Assembly: GCA_964577825.1 (NCBI GenBank)
Contig: CAZOBJ010000009.1
Span: forward strand, 1-56,470
Direction: 5' to 3'
DNA from: CAZOBJ01 sp964577825
Lineage (GTDB): Bacteria > Planctomycetota > SZUA-567 > JAFGNG01
DNA length: 56,470 nt
Below the pieces are notes generated by a model. The model made no database searches. It worked only from the letters and a program-made list of their open reading frames with translations, and had not been told where the DNA came from. Below are positions 1 to 8,447 of the stretch, in pieces. Numbering within the stretch: the first letter of the stretch is position 1; each line of letters begins with the position of its first letter. Position numbers and translations under genes: made by a program.

Positions 1-1600
1 CCGCGCCCGTGCGCAGGTCCACCGGCCCTCCGGCCAGGCGCACCATCCCGTCCTGGCGCTCGTACCGGTAGCCCATGCCGCCGACCCGCTCGGCGCTGAG
101 CAATTGGTCGTCGGCCCCGTCGCACAGCGGCCAGCCCGTGTAATTGTGGAACGGGGTGCGCCACGCGCAGGAGAGAAGCTCCAGGATCTCCTCCACGGCC
201 GCGGCCTCGCCCTGGCCGTAGATCGCCTGCGTATACCTGCGCCGATGCGCGATCTCGCTGAACGCGTCGGGGTCCCAGGCGATGTCGCCAAACGCGTCGA
301 TGGTGTACTCGCCACTGAACATGCTCACGTGGTGCGCTTCGAAGCCGACCACGTAGGGCTGGAAGTTCCGCGCGCGGTCGAGCATCTCGGGCAGGTTCGG
401 GCTGATCGTGGTCGCGTTGGACACGTCCCAGTTCGCCACGCAGGCCTGGTGGATCACGGGCTTGTTGTGGCGGACCTCGTCCACGAGCATGCGATCCATG
501 TGTACGTTCAGGAACGTCATGTCCTCCGGGATCTCGTCGCCGTACCGGTCCAGGAAGTCCTTGGTCGGGAAGTGCCAGTCCAGGAGGTACACTGCCTTGT
601 CCGGGTAACGCTCGCGGATGTACTGGTAGGCCTCCAGCACCAGAGACAGGTACGCGCGCCCGTCCGCGCAGTCCGGGCACTTGCACCCGCCCTCATGCGG
701 CCAGATCGTGAACGCGTCCGCGTCCGCGTACGTGTCCACCGTCTCGCGCGCGACGGCGGCCAGGTGGTCGCGGGCCTTGGTCCAGCACAGATACCCCTGG
801 TAGAAGCTCGTGGACGTGGTCATGTGGTCCGGATGGTGCTTCTGGTACTCGAAGGTCGAGGCGTTCGTGCAGTACCCGATCCACGCCTCCAGCCCGTATT
901 CGTGGCACCGCTCGATGACCGCGTGCAGCATCCGGATGCGCTCGTCCGTGGACATGTACGGGTCGGGCACGCCCCGGGCCTCGGGCGCGCAGTCGTAACG
1001 CAGGAAGTTCATCTGCGCGAACAGGAGCACATGCACCGCGTTGTACCGCTGGCGCACGCACCAGTCCACGCACTGCATCCAGCGCTCGGTGTCCCAGGCC
1101 CAGGGGCTGTGCAGGTCCGAGTAGTTGCCCAGAACCTGGGGCTTGTAGCTGCGCACCGCATTGCGCGAGACCTCGGTCAGCGCGAGCTCCTCCGGGATCG
1201 GCGCGCACGCGGCCGGACGGTCCGGGCGCACGTCGCCGTGGAACCCGTGGTACATGCCGTGGGCCTCGCGCAGGAAATGAAACACCCCGAAGTACACGCA
1301 CCGCTTGCGGTTGCCCAAGACGAGCAATCGGCGCGTGCCGTCTTCGGCCTCCCAGGCGTGCGCGAGGTACGCGTCCGCCTCCGCCGCGCGCACGGTCTCG
1401 GCGGCCTTGCGCACCGCGTCGGGCGTGTCCGCGGGCGGCTCCAGGGCCAGGAGCACCTGCCACGGGCCTGCCTGCGGTCCGTCCTCCGCGACCGGGAACT
1501 CGGCCTCCGGGAACAGGGCCCCGAGCTCCCGGGCGAGCGTGCGCGCCGCGGGCTCCAGGGCCTCGTCGCCCACCGTGATGCGTACCGGTTCCGTTTTCAT
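1..1600 (-). CDS. TIM-barrel glycoside hydrolase-like protein (GH20/GH67/DUF4838-like), C-terminus outside window
   Basis: The reverse strand is open from the ATG at 1600 to the window edge (533 codons), so the gene is partial at its 3' end. A strong Shine-Dalgarno (AAAGGAGGAGGT) precedes the ATG. The N-terminal ~140 residues look like the alpha/beta domain that precedes GH67/GH20-type barrels. A barrel-like region follows, with RYNAVHVLLFAQMNFLRYD and later WPHEGGCKCPDC at about residues 299-309. The Cys-x-Cys-x-x-Cys cluster after a His-Glu-Gly is, as I recall it, typical of DUF4838-type proteins of sugar-degrading bacteria. There is no signal peptide. The gene lies 31 bp downstream of the GH2 gene on the same strand, so the two are probably co-transcribed and act on the same glycan. 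The substrate is unknown; the family assignment comes from motifs only. Confidence 0.72.
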   Translation of the reverse strand, partial: MKTEPVRITVGDEALEPAARTLARELGALFPEAEFPVAEDGPQAGPWQVLLALEPPADTPDAVRKAAETVRAAEADAYLAHAWEAEDGTRRLLVLGNRKRCVYFGVFHFLREAHGMYHGFHGDVRPDRPAACAPIPEELALTEVSRNAVRSYKPQVLGNYSDLHSPWAWDTERWMQCVDWCVRQRYNAVHVLLFAQMNFLRYDCAPEARGVPDPYMSTDERIRMLHAVIERCHEYGLEAWIGYCTNASTFEYQKHHPDHMTTSTSFYQGYLCWTKARDHLAAVARETVDTYADADAFTIWPHEGGCKCPDCADGRAYLSLVLEAYQYIRERYPDKAVYLLDWHFPTKDFLDRYGDEIPEDMTFLNVHMDRMLVDEVRHNKPVIHQACVANWDVSNATTISPNLPEMLDRARNFQPYVVGFEAHHVSMFSGEYTIDAFGDIAWDPDAFSEIAHRRRYTQAIYGQGEAAAVEEILELLSCAWRTPFHNYTGWPLCDGADDQLLSAERVGGMGYRYERQDGMVRLAGGPVDLRTGA

Positions 1601-1631
1601 ATACCTCCTCCTTTCTGCGGGCATGTTCGGG

Positions 1632-4600
1632 TCAACCAAGGCGCAACGTTCCGTACAGCCCGGGGTCCTTGGTCCCCTGGATTCCGTCATGGACCTTCAC
1701 CGCTTCCGTCCGCTTGCGTATGAACGCGAGCGAGTAGCGCACCGTGCGCCCCGGCTTGGGCTTCAGTCCGGACCGCACCGCGCCCCACGGAACCACGGCC
1801 CGGTACGCGACCGCGCGGCCCGCGGGCCCGGGCACGGCGTCCAGACGCACGCCGTGGCGTTCCGGGCGATCCGCCTTGCGCCGGCCGCGCACACACCGCA
1901 GCGCGGCCTCCGTGCGCCCGCCGCGGCGCAGACCCACGACCGCCTCGAACCCCGGCTCCTCGCCCGCGGCGAGGGCCAGCTCCAGGGACGTGCCGAAGTA
2001 CACGGGCTCGTGCCCGGGCGCAAGGTGCACGCGCTCACCGAGGACCAGCGCATCGATCCGGAGCGCCTCGGCCGAGTAATGAAAAAAGACCAGCGCCTCG
2101 GGCCGCGCCCCGCCGAGGAAGCGAACGGGCGGGCTGGGCGAGTCTTCGTCGATGCGGTACCCCTGCGCGGTCGTCAGGCGCGCGCGTCCTGCCTGGCCCA
2201 CGGGCCGGGCCACCGGCGGCTCGGTGCCCAGGGGCGTGGCGTGCAGGCGCTTGAGGAACCGGGAGGCGCCGCCCGGCAGCCACAGGCGCGTGGCCTCCTG
2301 CGCGCCCTCCGGGCCGCTCGCCTCGGCCTCCACGGACCAGGGAAGCGCCGACTTGCCCACGCGCCAGGCCATTCGGGTCTCGGCTCCGGGCGCAAGGGTG
2401 CGGACAGGCGACCGGCGCTCGCGCAGGCCCTGGCGCGCGTCCTCCCAGCGCGCGGCCAGGACCACGGGCCGGAGTTCGGTCTCGGACCGGTTGCGCGCGG
2501 TCAGGGTCAGGCTGCGTGCATCCGAGTCGACCTCCAGGGCCAGGGGCGGGCCGACCGCGCACGGGATGCGCATGCGCTCGGCGCCCTGCGAACCGCTCAA
2601 CTCCACGCACAGGTGCGCGGTCTCCTGCATCCTCGCGGCGGCCAGCGGCGCGTGCACGCGCACGGGCACGGTCGCACTTGCGCCCGCGTCCAAGGTCCGC
2701 TCGACTCCCGCGGGCTCGCACCGCCAGCTGTCCGGCGCGCGCGCCTCCAGCCGGTAGACTTGCTCCCGGTCCGTGGGGTTGAAGAGGTCGAAGCGCGTCC
2801 GCGCGCTCGCGCCGGCGACCACGCGCAACTCGTCGTCGGCCGCCCGCAAAGCGGCGCTGGGGCGCCCCGGCCGGTTCTGCCAGTCCACCGAAACCGAGCC
2901 CGCGCGCACGGGCGGGTCGATGCGCACGGTCTTGGTCCGGCCCGGGAACAGGTCGAACCAGTTCTCCGCGAGGTGCAGGTCCCGGTCCGTGCAGGTCAGG
3001 GCCACGTTGCGCGCATAGGTGTCCGCGCGCAGCGTGACGGCTCGCACCTGCCCGTTCCGCTTGTGCTCCCGCACGCGCACCTCTGCCTGCGGGAGCTTGA
3101 GCCGGCACAGCCGGTCGAGAAACTTGCGGTTCTCGCTCACCAAGCGCCCCCGCTCGTAATAGCCCAGCCGCAGCGCCACGGCGGACCGGTCCACGCCCCG
3201 CAGCGCGCGCGGGCCCAGGCGGCCGACCGCGACCGCGCTGTTCGCCTCCGCACGCACGGACCATCGAGACTCGTGCACGGTCTCGCCCGTAAAGGTGACG
3301 AGCTGGGCGCGCACCTCGCCTCGCGTCGAGCGCAGGGGGTCGGTGACGAGGCGCACCTCGACCTCGCGGCCCCGGTCCAGGGCCACGGGCAGGACCGGTT
3401 GCGAGGCCCGTTTCATCGCGTAGTACGAAGGCTTTTCCCGGCCGTAGTAGTCGACCAGGGACCATGCGTGCGAGGGCCACGCATCGTCGAACATCCAGAA
3501 GCAGGAGCCGCTGTTCTCCCACCGGTGCGCGCGCTGAAGCTCCAGCTGTTCGCGCACGGTTTCGGCCTGCTGGACGCGCCAGAAGTAGCACGCCTCGTCG
3601 AACCCCAGCGCCCGCGGACCGGCCACCCGCTGGACAAAGGCCTGTTCGAAGCCGCGGTTGAGATTGCGGAAGTCGTGCACCCGCCACACCGGATTCTCCC
3701 ACGCGCGCGCCCCGTCCGGCAGGAAGGCCTGCATGGACTTGTCCACCGGCGGGGCGCCGGGCACGTACCACTCGTTCAGGAAGCTGGGCATGCGCTTGAC
3801 CCACGACGTGTCGCCCAGGTGCCCGAGTTGCAGATGGGTGGCCCCGTGCAGCGGATTGAGATACCCCTCCGGATCGCGGGCGTGCGCGCCCACGCACCCG
3901 GAGCTGGGCCGATACGGCGCCGATGCGCCCAGTTTGTCGAGCACCTCCGGGATAACCTCGTAGAAGAGCCGCTCTCCATAGAACCGGCCGTTGGGCCGCC
4001 CGGCACGCGCGCCCGCGCTGCGGCGCTGCTGGTCGATCTCGTTGTTTCCGCACCAGGTCAGGATGCAGGGGTGGTTGCAGAGCGCCAGGACCGCCTCCAC
4101 GGCCTCGCGGCGGACCTCTTCCACGAAGCCTTCGTCGAAGTCCGGGTACTCCGCGCACGAGAACATGAAGTCCTGCCACACCGCGATGCCCAGCTCGTCG
4201 CACAGCCGGTAGAAGACCGGATCCTCGTAGAAGCCTCCGCCCCACACGCGCAGGTAGTTCATGTGCCCGTCCACCAGGCGCGACAGGAGATGCCGGTAGT
4301 GCGACGGCGTGACGCGCGAAGGGATGATGTTCGCTGGCACCCAGTTGGCGCCGTTGAGGTACACGGGCCGGCCGTTGACCCGGTAGGTGAACCGGTACGC
4401 GCCCCGCGCGCGGCGCGGGCGCTCGTCGATCTCCACCGCGCGCACGCCGAACGTGGTGCGCGCCTCGTCCACGACCCGGCCTTCCACGGACAGGGCGCAC
4501 CGGGCCTCGTACAGGTTCTGCGGGCCGTACCCGGCCGGCCACCACAGACGCGGATGGGAGAGCACGCCGCTGACCGCATGCTCGGTCGCACCCGGGGCCA

Positions 4601-5405
4601 GGAGCACCGCGCGCTCGAACTCGGCCGCCGGCGCCTCGCTCCCTTGCGGATACAGCCCGACGCGCATGCGGCCCTCCTGTTGCCGGCTTAGGAAGTTGCG
4701 CGCGCGCCACCGCACGGTCAGCGCCGCCTCGTCGCGCTTGAGCGCGTCGGTGCGCACCTGCACCCGGTCCACGCACCCCCGGTCGTAGACGCGCAGCTCC
4801 ACGCCCCGCCACAGGCCGCAGGTGCACAGGTCCTGGGTCCAGTCCCACCCGAAGCTGCACTGCATCTTGCGCATGTACGGCCGCAGCGCGGTGAGATCCG
4901 GCGACATGGTCGCCCGCGCGCCGTGGAACCCGCAATGGATCGCGTGGGGGGAAGGCAAGCGCGCGAGCAGGGCCCGCGGCAGATGCGAGTGCACGCGCAC
5001 AAGCAGCGTGTTTTCGTCGGCCAAGCGGCCGGTCACGTCGACGCGCAGGGGGCGAAACATGTTCGCGTGGCGCGCCAGGTGGCGACCGTTGAGCCACACG
5101 TCCGCGAAGTAGTCGAGCCCATGAAACACGAGCTCCGCGGCGCGGGCGCGTCCCTTGGGGCGGGTGAACGTTCGCTCGTACCACCAGGCCTGTTGCCTGA
5201 TCCATCCAAGCCGGGTTACGTTGTCGGCCGCGGTGGGCTCCTCGATGCGCCCGGCCGACAGCAGCGCCTCGTGCACGTCGCCGGGCACGGGCGCGTCGAT
5301 CCGCCCCCGGCGCGGCCGGGCGCGGGGGTCGGTGTCCGGGTCGGGGTCTGCCTCGTGCCAGGCGAGACGCCAGGTGCCGTTCAAGTCGAGCGTGCGGTTG
5401 GGCAT
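1632..5405 (-). CDS. Glycoside hydrolase family 2 protein (beta-mannosidase-like) with long C-terminal extension
   Basis: 1257 residues. The start is the ATG at 5405 (MPNRTLDLNGTWRL), preceded by AGGAG; an in-frame extension upstream has no ribosome site. The N-terminal jelly-roll sugar-binding domain shows LNGTWRLAW and DYFADVWLNG. An Ig-like domain and a GH2 TIM barrel follow. The barrel has the acid/base Glu in WCGNNE (about residue 455) and the likely nucleophile Glu in FLNEWY (about 545). Classical beta-mannosidases are about 800-900 residues. Here roughly 400 more residues follow, with Ig/NEW3-like segments and a C-terminal beta-rich module (HDGIQGTKDPGLYGTLRL) resembling CBM9/DOMON-type carbohydrate-binding domains. 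No signal peptide is seen, so it probably acts in the cytoplasm on imported oligosaccharides. It is the first gene of a two-gene reverse-strand unit with its own promoter at 5450-5477. Exact specificity (mannosidase, galactosidase or glucuronidase) cannot be read from sequence. Confidence 0.9.
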   Translation of the reverse strand: MPNRTLDLNGTWRLAWHEADPDPDTDPRARPRRGRIDAPVPGDVHEALLSAGRIEEPTAADNVTRLGWIRQQAWWYERTFTRPKGRARAAELVFHGLDYFADVWLNGRHLARHANMFRPLRVDVTGRLADENTLLVRVHSHLPRALLARLPSPHAIHCGFHGARATMSPDLTALRPYMRKMQCSFGWDWTQDLCTCGLWRGVELRVYDRGCVDRVQVRTDALKRDEAALTVRWRARNFLSRQQEGRMRVGLYPQGSEAPAAEFERAVLLAPGATEHAVSGVLSHPRLWWPAGYGPQNLYEARCALSVEGRVVDEARTTFGVRAVEIDERPRRARGAYRFTYRVNGRPVYLNGANWVPANIIPSRVTPSHYRHLLSRLVDGHMNYLRVWGGGFYEDPVFYRLCDELGIAVWQDFMFSCAEYPDFDEGFVEEVRREAVEAVLALCNHPCILTWCGNNEIDQQRRSAGARAGRPNGRFYGERLFYEVIPEVLDKLGASAPYRPSSGCVGAHARDPEGYLNPLHGATHLQLGHLGDTSWVKRMPSFLNEWYVPGAPPVDKSMQAFLPDGARAWENPVWRVHDFRNLNRGFEQAFVQRVAGPRALGFDEACYFWRVQQAETVREQLELQRAHRWENSGSCFWMFDDAWPSHAWSLVDYYGREKPSYYAMKRASQPVLPVALDRGREVEVRLVTDPLRSTRGEVRAQLVTFTGETVHESRWSVRAEANSAVAVGRLGPRALRGVDRSAVALRLGYYERGRLVSENRKFLDRLCRLKLPQAEVRVREHKRNGQVRAVTLRADTYARNVALTCTDRDLHLAENWFDLFPGRTKTVRIDPPVRAGSVSVDWQNRPGRPSAALRAADDELRVVAGASARTRFDLFNPTDREQVYRLEARAPDSWRCEPAGVERTLDAGASATVPVRVHAPLAAARMQETAHLCVELSGSQGAERMRIPCAVGPPLALEVDSDARSLTLTARNRSETELRPVVLAARWEDARQGLRERRSPVRTLAPGAETRMAWRVGKSALPWSVEAEASGPEGAQEATRLWLPGGASRFLKRLHATPLGTEPPVARPVGQAGRARLTTAQGYRIDEDSPSPPVRFLGGARPEALVFFHYSAEALRIDALVLGERVHLAPGHEPVYFGTSLELALAAGEEPGFEAVVGLRRGGRTEAALRCVRGRRKADRPERHGVRLDAVPGPAGRAVAYRAVVPWGAVRSGLKPKPGRTVRYSLAFIRKRTEAVKVHDGIQGTKDPGLYGTLRLG

Positions 5406-5449
5406 GTCTACTCCTGTGCGTGCACAAGGCGCGGCGGCGCAGAGCCGCG

Positions 5450-5477
5450 AGCATAGGTCGCGCCGCGCGCCTGTCAA
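5450..5477 (-). promoter_or_regulatory. Sigma70-type promoter for the GH2 gene
   Basis: On the reverse strand a perfect TTGACA (5477-5472) is followed after 16 bp by TATGCT (5455-5450). It lies about 45 bp upstream of the GH2 ATG and is back-to-back with the tkt promoter. Confidence 0.7.
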
Positions 5478-5499
5478 GCCGAACGGACGCGCTTTGCTC

Positions 5500-5528
5500 T
5501 GGACATGCCCGCGGCCCGGGGATAACGT
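5500..5528 (+). promoter_or_regulatory. Sigma70-type promoter for tkt
   Basis: TGGACA (5500-5505), a 17-bp spacer and TAACGT (5523-5528) lie about 70 bp upstream of the tkt ATG in the divergent intergenic region. Confidence 0.55.
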
Positions 5529-5599
5529 ATACGGCTCATGCGCCCGGGCGCGCGGTGCTGCGTCCGGCCCCACAACCGACCCGATGAGGAGAGGCCGAC

Positions 5600-7624
5600 A
5601 TGACCGAGTTTGGACAGAACGCCCAGGGAGAAGAGCTCGCCAAGCTCGCCGCGGACACGATTCGCCTGCTCGCCGCCGACGGGGTGCAGGCGGCCAAGAG
5701 CGGCCACCCGGGCATGCCCATGGGCGCGGCGGACGTGGCGCACGTCTTGTGGACCCAGTTCCTGCGCCTCGACCCCGCCGACCCGAGCTGGATCGACCGG
5801 GACCGGTTCGTGCTCTCGGCCGGGCACGCCAGCATGCTCCTGTACGCGCTCGTGCACCTGGCCGGGTTCGACCTGCCCATGGACGAGCTCAAGCGTTTCC
5901 GCCAGCTCGGAAGCCGCACGCCCGGCCACCCCGAGTACGGCCACACGCCGGGCGTGGAGGCCACGGGCGGGCCCCTGGGCGCGGGGTTCGCCATGGCGGT
6001 GGGGCTCGCCCTGGCCGAGCGCATGCTGGCCGCGCGGTTCAACCGGCCCGGCCACGAGATCCTGGACCACTTCACCTACGCGCTCTCCAGCGACGGGTGC
6101 ATGATGGAGGGAATCACCCACGAGGCGGCCAGCCTCGCCGGGCACCTGGGCCTGGGGCGGCTCATCGTGTTCTACGACGACAACGAGATCACCATCGAGG
6201 GCGACACCGGGTTCACCTTCACCGAGGACGTCAACCGCCGCTACGAGGCCTACCACTGGCACGTGCAGGACATCGACGGCCACGACCACGGCGCCATCGC
6301 CGAGGCGATCCGCGCCGCCCAGGCCGAGGCCGAGCGGCCGAGCCTGATCGTGTGCCACACCACGATCGGCCGCGGCGCGCCGCACAAGGCGGGCCAGGCC
6401 GGCACCCACGGCGAGCCTCTGGGCGACGAGGAGCTCGCGGCCACCAAGCAGCAGCTCGGGTGGCCGCAGGACCGGTTCTTCTTCGTGCCCGAGTCCGTGC
6501 GCGACCTGTGGCATCGTCGCCAGCAGGCCTGGCAGCGCGAGCGCGCCCAGTGGAACGAACGGTTCGCCGCCTACGCTGCGGCGCACAAGGGCCTCGCGCG
6601 CGCGCTCCAGGACGAGGTCGCGGGCAAGCTGCCCCGCAACCTGCGCAAGACGCTCAAGCCCGTGCCCGCCGGCGAGGTGGACGCCACGCGGTCGAGCGGT
6701 GGTGCCGCGCTCAACCACCTGGCCGCCGCCGTGCCGCAGCTCGTGGGCGGGGCCGCGGACCTGGCCCCGAGCACCAAGACGGTGCTCAAGGAGTTCGACT
6801 TCGTCTCTCCCGGGCACTTCGAGGGACGCAACCTGCACTTCGGGGTGCGCGAGCACGCCATGGGCAACATCACCAACGGCCTGGCCCTGCACGGCGGGCT
6901 GCGTCCGTTCTGCGCCACGTTCCTGGTGTTCGCAGACTACATGCGCGCGTCCATCCGCCTGGCCGCGCTCCAGGGGGTGCCGGTGCTCTTCTACTTCACG
7001 CACGACAGCATCTTCGTGGGCGAGGACGGGCCCACGCACCAGCCCGTGGAGCAGATCGAGAGCCTGCGGTGCATCCCGAACCTGCTGGTCATGCGCCCCT
7101 GCGACGCGAACGAAACGGGCGAGGCCCTGTGCATGGCACTGGAGCACACCGACGGCCCGGTGGCCCTGTGCCTGACCCGGCAGAAGCTGCCGGCCCTGGA
7201 CCGCATGCAGTGCGCCCCGGCCGAGGGGGCCCGGCGCGGCGCGTATGTGCTGCGCGAGGCGCCGGCGGGCAAGCCGGACCTACTGCTGATTGCTTCGGGC
7301 AGCGAAGTACACCTCGCGCTCGAGCTGTACGACAGGCTCGTGGACCTGGGCCGCCAACCGCGCGTGGTGAGCATGGTGTCGATGGAGGTGTTCGACGCAC
7401 AGTCGGCCCGCTACCGGGGCCGGGTCCTACCCAAGCGGGTGCGCACGCGCGTGACCCTGGAGGCCTCGCGCGACGCCCACTGGCACAAGTACGCGGGCGA
7501 TCGTGGGCTGGTCGTTGGCTTGCAGGGGTTCGGGGCCTCGGCGCCGTACCAGGACCTGGCCGAGCACTTCGGGTTCACCGCAGACGCGGTGCTCGACCGC
7601 ATGCGCGCGCGCAACATGCTCTGA
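5600..7624 (+). CDS. tkt: Transketolase
   Basis: 674 residues, the usual full length of bacterial transketolase. The thiamine-diphosphate enzyme transfers two-carbon ketol units between sugar phosphates in the non-oxidative pentose phosphate pathway. N-terminal AAKSGHPGMPMGAADV, the active-site TTIGRGAPHKAGQAGTHG loop and the pyrimidine-domain FGVREHAMGNITNG (catalytic Glu) are all present. The ATG at 5600 has GAGGAGAG upstream. It is monocistronic: its own promoter lies at 5500-5528 and a strong hairpin at 7661-7698. The only other pentose/RuMP-type gene here is the hexulose-6-phosphate synthase fusion at 19764-21074. Confidence 0.97.
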   Translation: MTEFGQNAQGEELAKLAADTIRLLAADGVQAAKSGHPGMPMGAADVAHVLWTQFLRLDPADPSWIDRDRFVLSAGHASMLLYALVHLAGFDLPMDELKRFRQLGSRTPGHPEYGHTPGVEATGGPLGAGFAMAVGLALAERMLAARFNRPGHEILDHFTYALSSDGCMMEGITHEAASLAGHLGLGRLIVFYDDNEITIEGDTGFTFTEDVNRRYEAYHWHVQDIDGHDHGAIAEAIRAAQAEAERPSLIVCHTTIGRGAPHKAGQAGTHGEPLGDEELAATKQQLGWPQDRFFFVPESVRDLWHRRQQAWQRERAQWNERFAAYAAAHKGLARALQDEVAGKLPRNLRKTLKPVPAGEVDATRSSGGAALNHLAAAVPQLVGGAADLAPSTKTVLKEFDFVSPGHFEGRNLHFGVREHAMGNITNGLALHGGLRPFCATFLVFADYMRASIRLAALQGVPVLFYFTHDSIFVGEDGPTHQPVEQIESLRCIPNLLVMRPCDANETGEALCMALEHTDGPVALCLTRQKLPALDRMQCAPAEGARRGAYVLREAPAGKPDLLLIASGSEVHLALELYDRLVDLGRQPRVVSMVSMEVFDAQSARYRGRVLPKRVRTRVTLEASRDAHWHKYAGDRGLVVGLQGFGASAPYQDLAEHFGFTADAVLDRMRARNML

Positions 7625-7660
7625 GCGCCGTCGCGCCGCGCGCGATCCGGGGCATGGAAA

Positions 7661-7698
7661 CGAAAGAACGGTATCGCCTGGGCGATACCGTTCTTTCG
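7661..7698. terminator. Bidirectional intrinsic terminator between tkt and the histone gene
   Basis: A perfect 18-bp inverted repeat (7661-7678 with 7681-7698) separated by only TG, between two convergent genes. The stem base is CGAAAGAAC/GTTCTTTCG, so both orientations have a pyrimidine-rich 3' arm. It is the strongest hairpin in the window. Confidence 0.85.
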
Positions 7699-7724
7699 CT
7701 GTTCCTCGCGAGGAATCGAGGAAT

Positions 7725-7922
7725 TCAGATGTCCTGGGCCTTCACCGTGGCGCGCTTGTTCATCTTGGTCCGCTCGACTGCCTCATCGAGCAACTCGGCC
7801 ACCTTGCCGTTGAGCGCCTCGATCGCGTCGGCCGAGGTCATGCAACCCTTCTTCTTCACGTAGTCCTTGACCTTGCTTTGGACCACGAGCGGGTCGCCCC
7901 CCTTGCCCATCTTCTTCGCCAT
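7725..7922 (-). CDS. Bacterial histone-fold protein (65 residues)
   Basis: Small basic protein, 65 residues from the ATG at 7922, which has AAGGAGA upstream. After a Lys-rich N-terminus (MAKKMGKGG) come a first helix (SKVKDYVKKKG), a long second helix (SADAIEALNGKVAELL... to about residue 54) and then NKRATVKAQDI. That last segment matches the loop-2 R-x-T-V-x-x-x-D-[IL] signature of archaeal and eukaryotic histone folds. The protein ends where helix 3 would begin, as in the short single-fold bacterial histones typified by Bdellovibrio Bd0055. Role by inference: abundant DNA-binding, chromatin-organising protein of the nucleoid. It has its own near-consensus promoter (7989-8016) and a perfect terminator (7661-7698), as expected for a highly expressed monocistronic gene. 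An in-frame TTG at 7979 would add 19 residues but has no ribosome site. Confidence 0.78.
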   Translation of the reverse strand: MAKKMGKGGDPLVVQSKVKDYVKKKGCMTSADAIEALNGKVAELLDEAVERTKMNKRATVKAQDI

Positions 7923-7988
7923 GTTTCGTCTCCTTGCTCCCCCTCTCCTGGAACGAAACCCCACGTAGGGCCCCGTCAATCGCGTCCT

Positions 7989-8016
7989 ATTGTAGAATCG
8001 CTCGCAGGGGTGTCAA
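7989..8016 (-). promoter_or_regulatory. Near-consensus sigma70-type promoter for the histone gene
   Basis: On the reverse strand TTGACA (8016-8011), a 16-bp spacer and TACAAT (7994-7989). The predicted transcript start is near 7982, giving a leader of about 60 nt. The TGA stop of ruvX (8015-8013) lies inside the -35 hexamer. Confidence 0.8.
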
Positions 8017-8447
8017 GCCGATTCCTCCGGGAAAAGTTGACCTCGCTGCGCGGACAGGTAGGCCTGGAGGATCATCTGCGCGGCCACGGCGTCGACCCGG
8101 TCCGCGCGCTTGCCGCGGCTGAGGCCCTGGTCCTGGAGGCTGCGCTCTGCGGCCACGGTGGTCAGCCGCTCGTCGAACAGATCCACGGTCAGGCCCTGCG
8201 CGCGCAGCTTGTCGGCGAATGCTTCGCACGCGCGCGCCTTGGCGCCCATGCGCCCGCGCAATGTGCGGGCCAGGCCCACGACTACCCGGCCGCACCCCTG
8301 TTCGCGCGCCGCCGCGGCCACCTGGGCGCACGCGTCCTCGTCCGAGCGCACCCGCAGCGTGCGCAGGGGGCTGGCGATGCGCCCTTCGGGGTCCGACACG
8401 GCCAGGCCCACGCGCTTCTCGCCGTAATCCACGCCCAGGACACGCAT
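8013..8447 (-). CDS. ruvX: Putative pre-16S rRNA nuclease / Holliday junction resolvase-like RuvX (YqgF)
   Basis: 144 residues, RNase H-like fold. N-terminal MRVLGVDYGEKRVGLAVSD carries the first catalytic Asp, VVVGLA the second strand, DERLTT the conserved Asp-Glu-Arg motif, and KRADRVDAVAAQMILQAYL the C-terminal signature with the last Asp. Family members mature the 5' end of 16S rRNA (Bacillus YrrK, E. coli YqgF). The ATG at 8447 overlaps the TAA stop of manC by one base (TAATG), so translation is coupled. It is the last gene of the reverse-strand operon. Its stop codon lies within the -35 element of the histone promoter. Confidence 0.93.
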   Translation of the reverse strand: MRVLGVDYGEKRVGLAVSDPEGRIASPLRTLRVRSDEDACAQVAAAAREQGCGRVVVGLARTLRGRMGAKARACEAFADKLRAQGLTVDLFDERLTTVAAERSLQDQGLSRGKRADRVDAVAAQMILQAYLSAQRGQLFPEESA

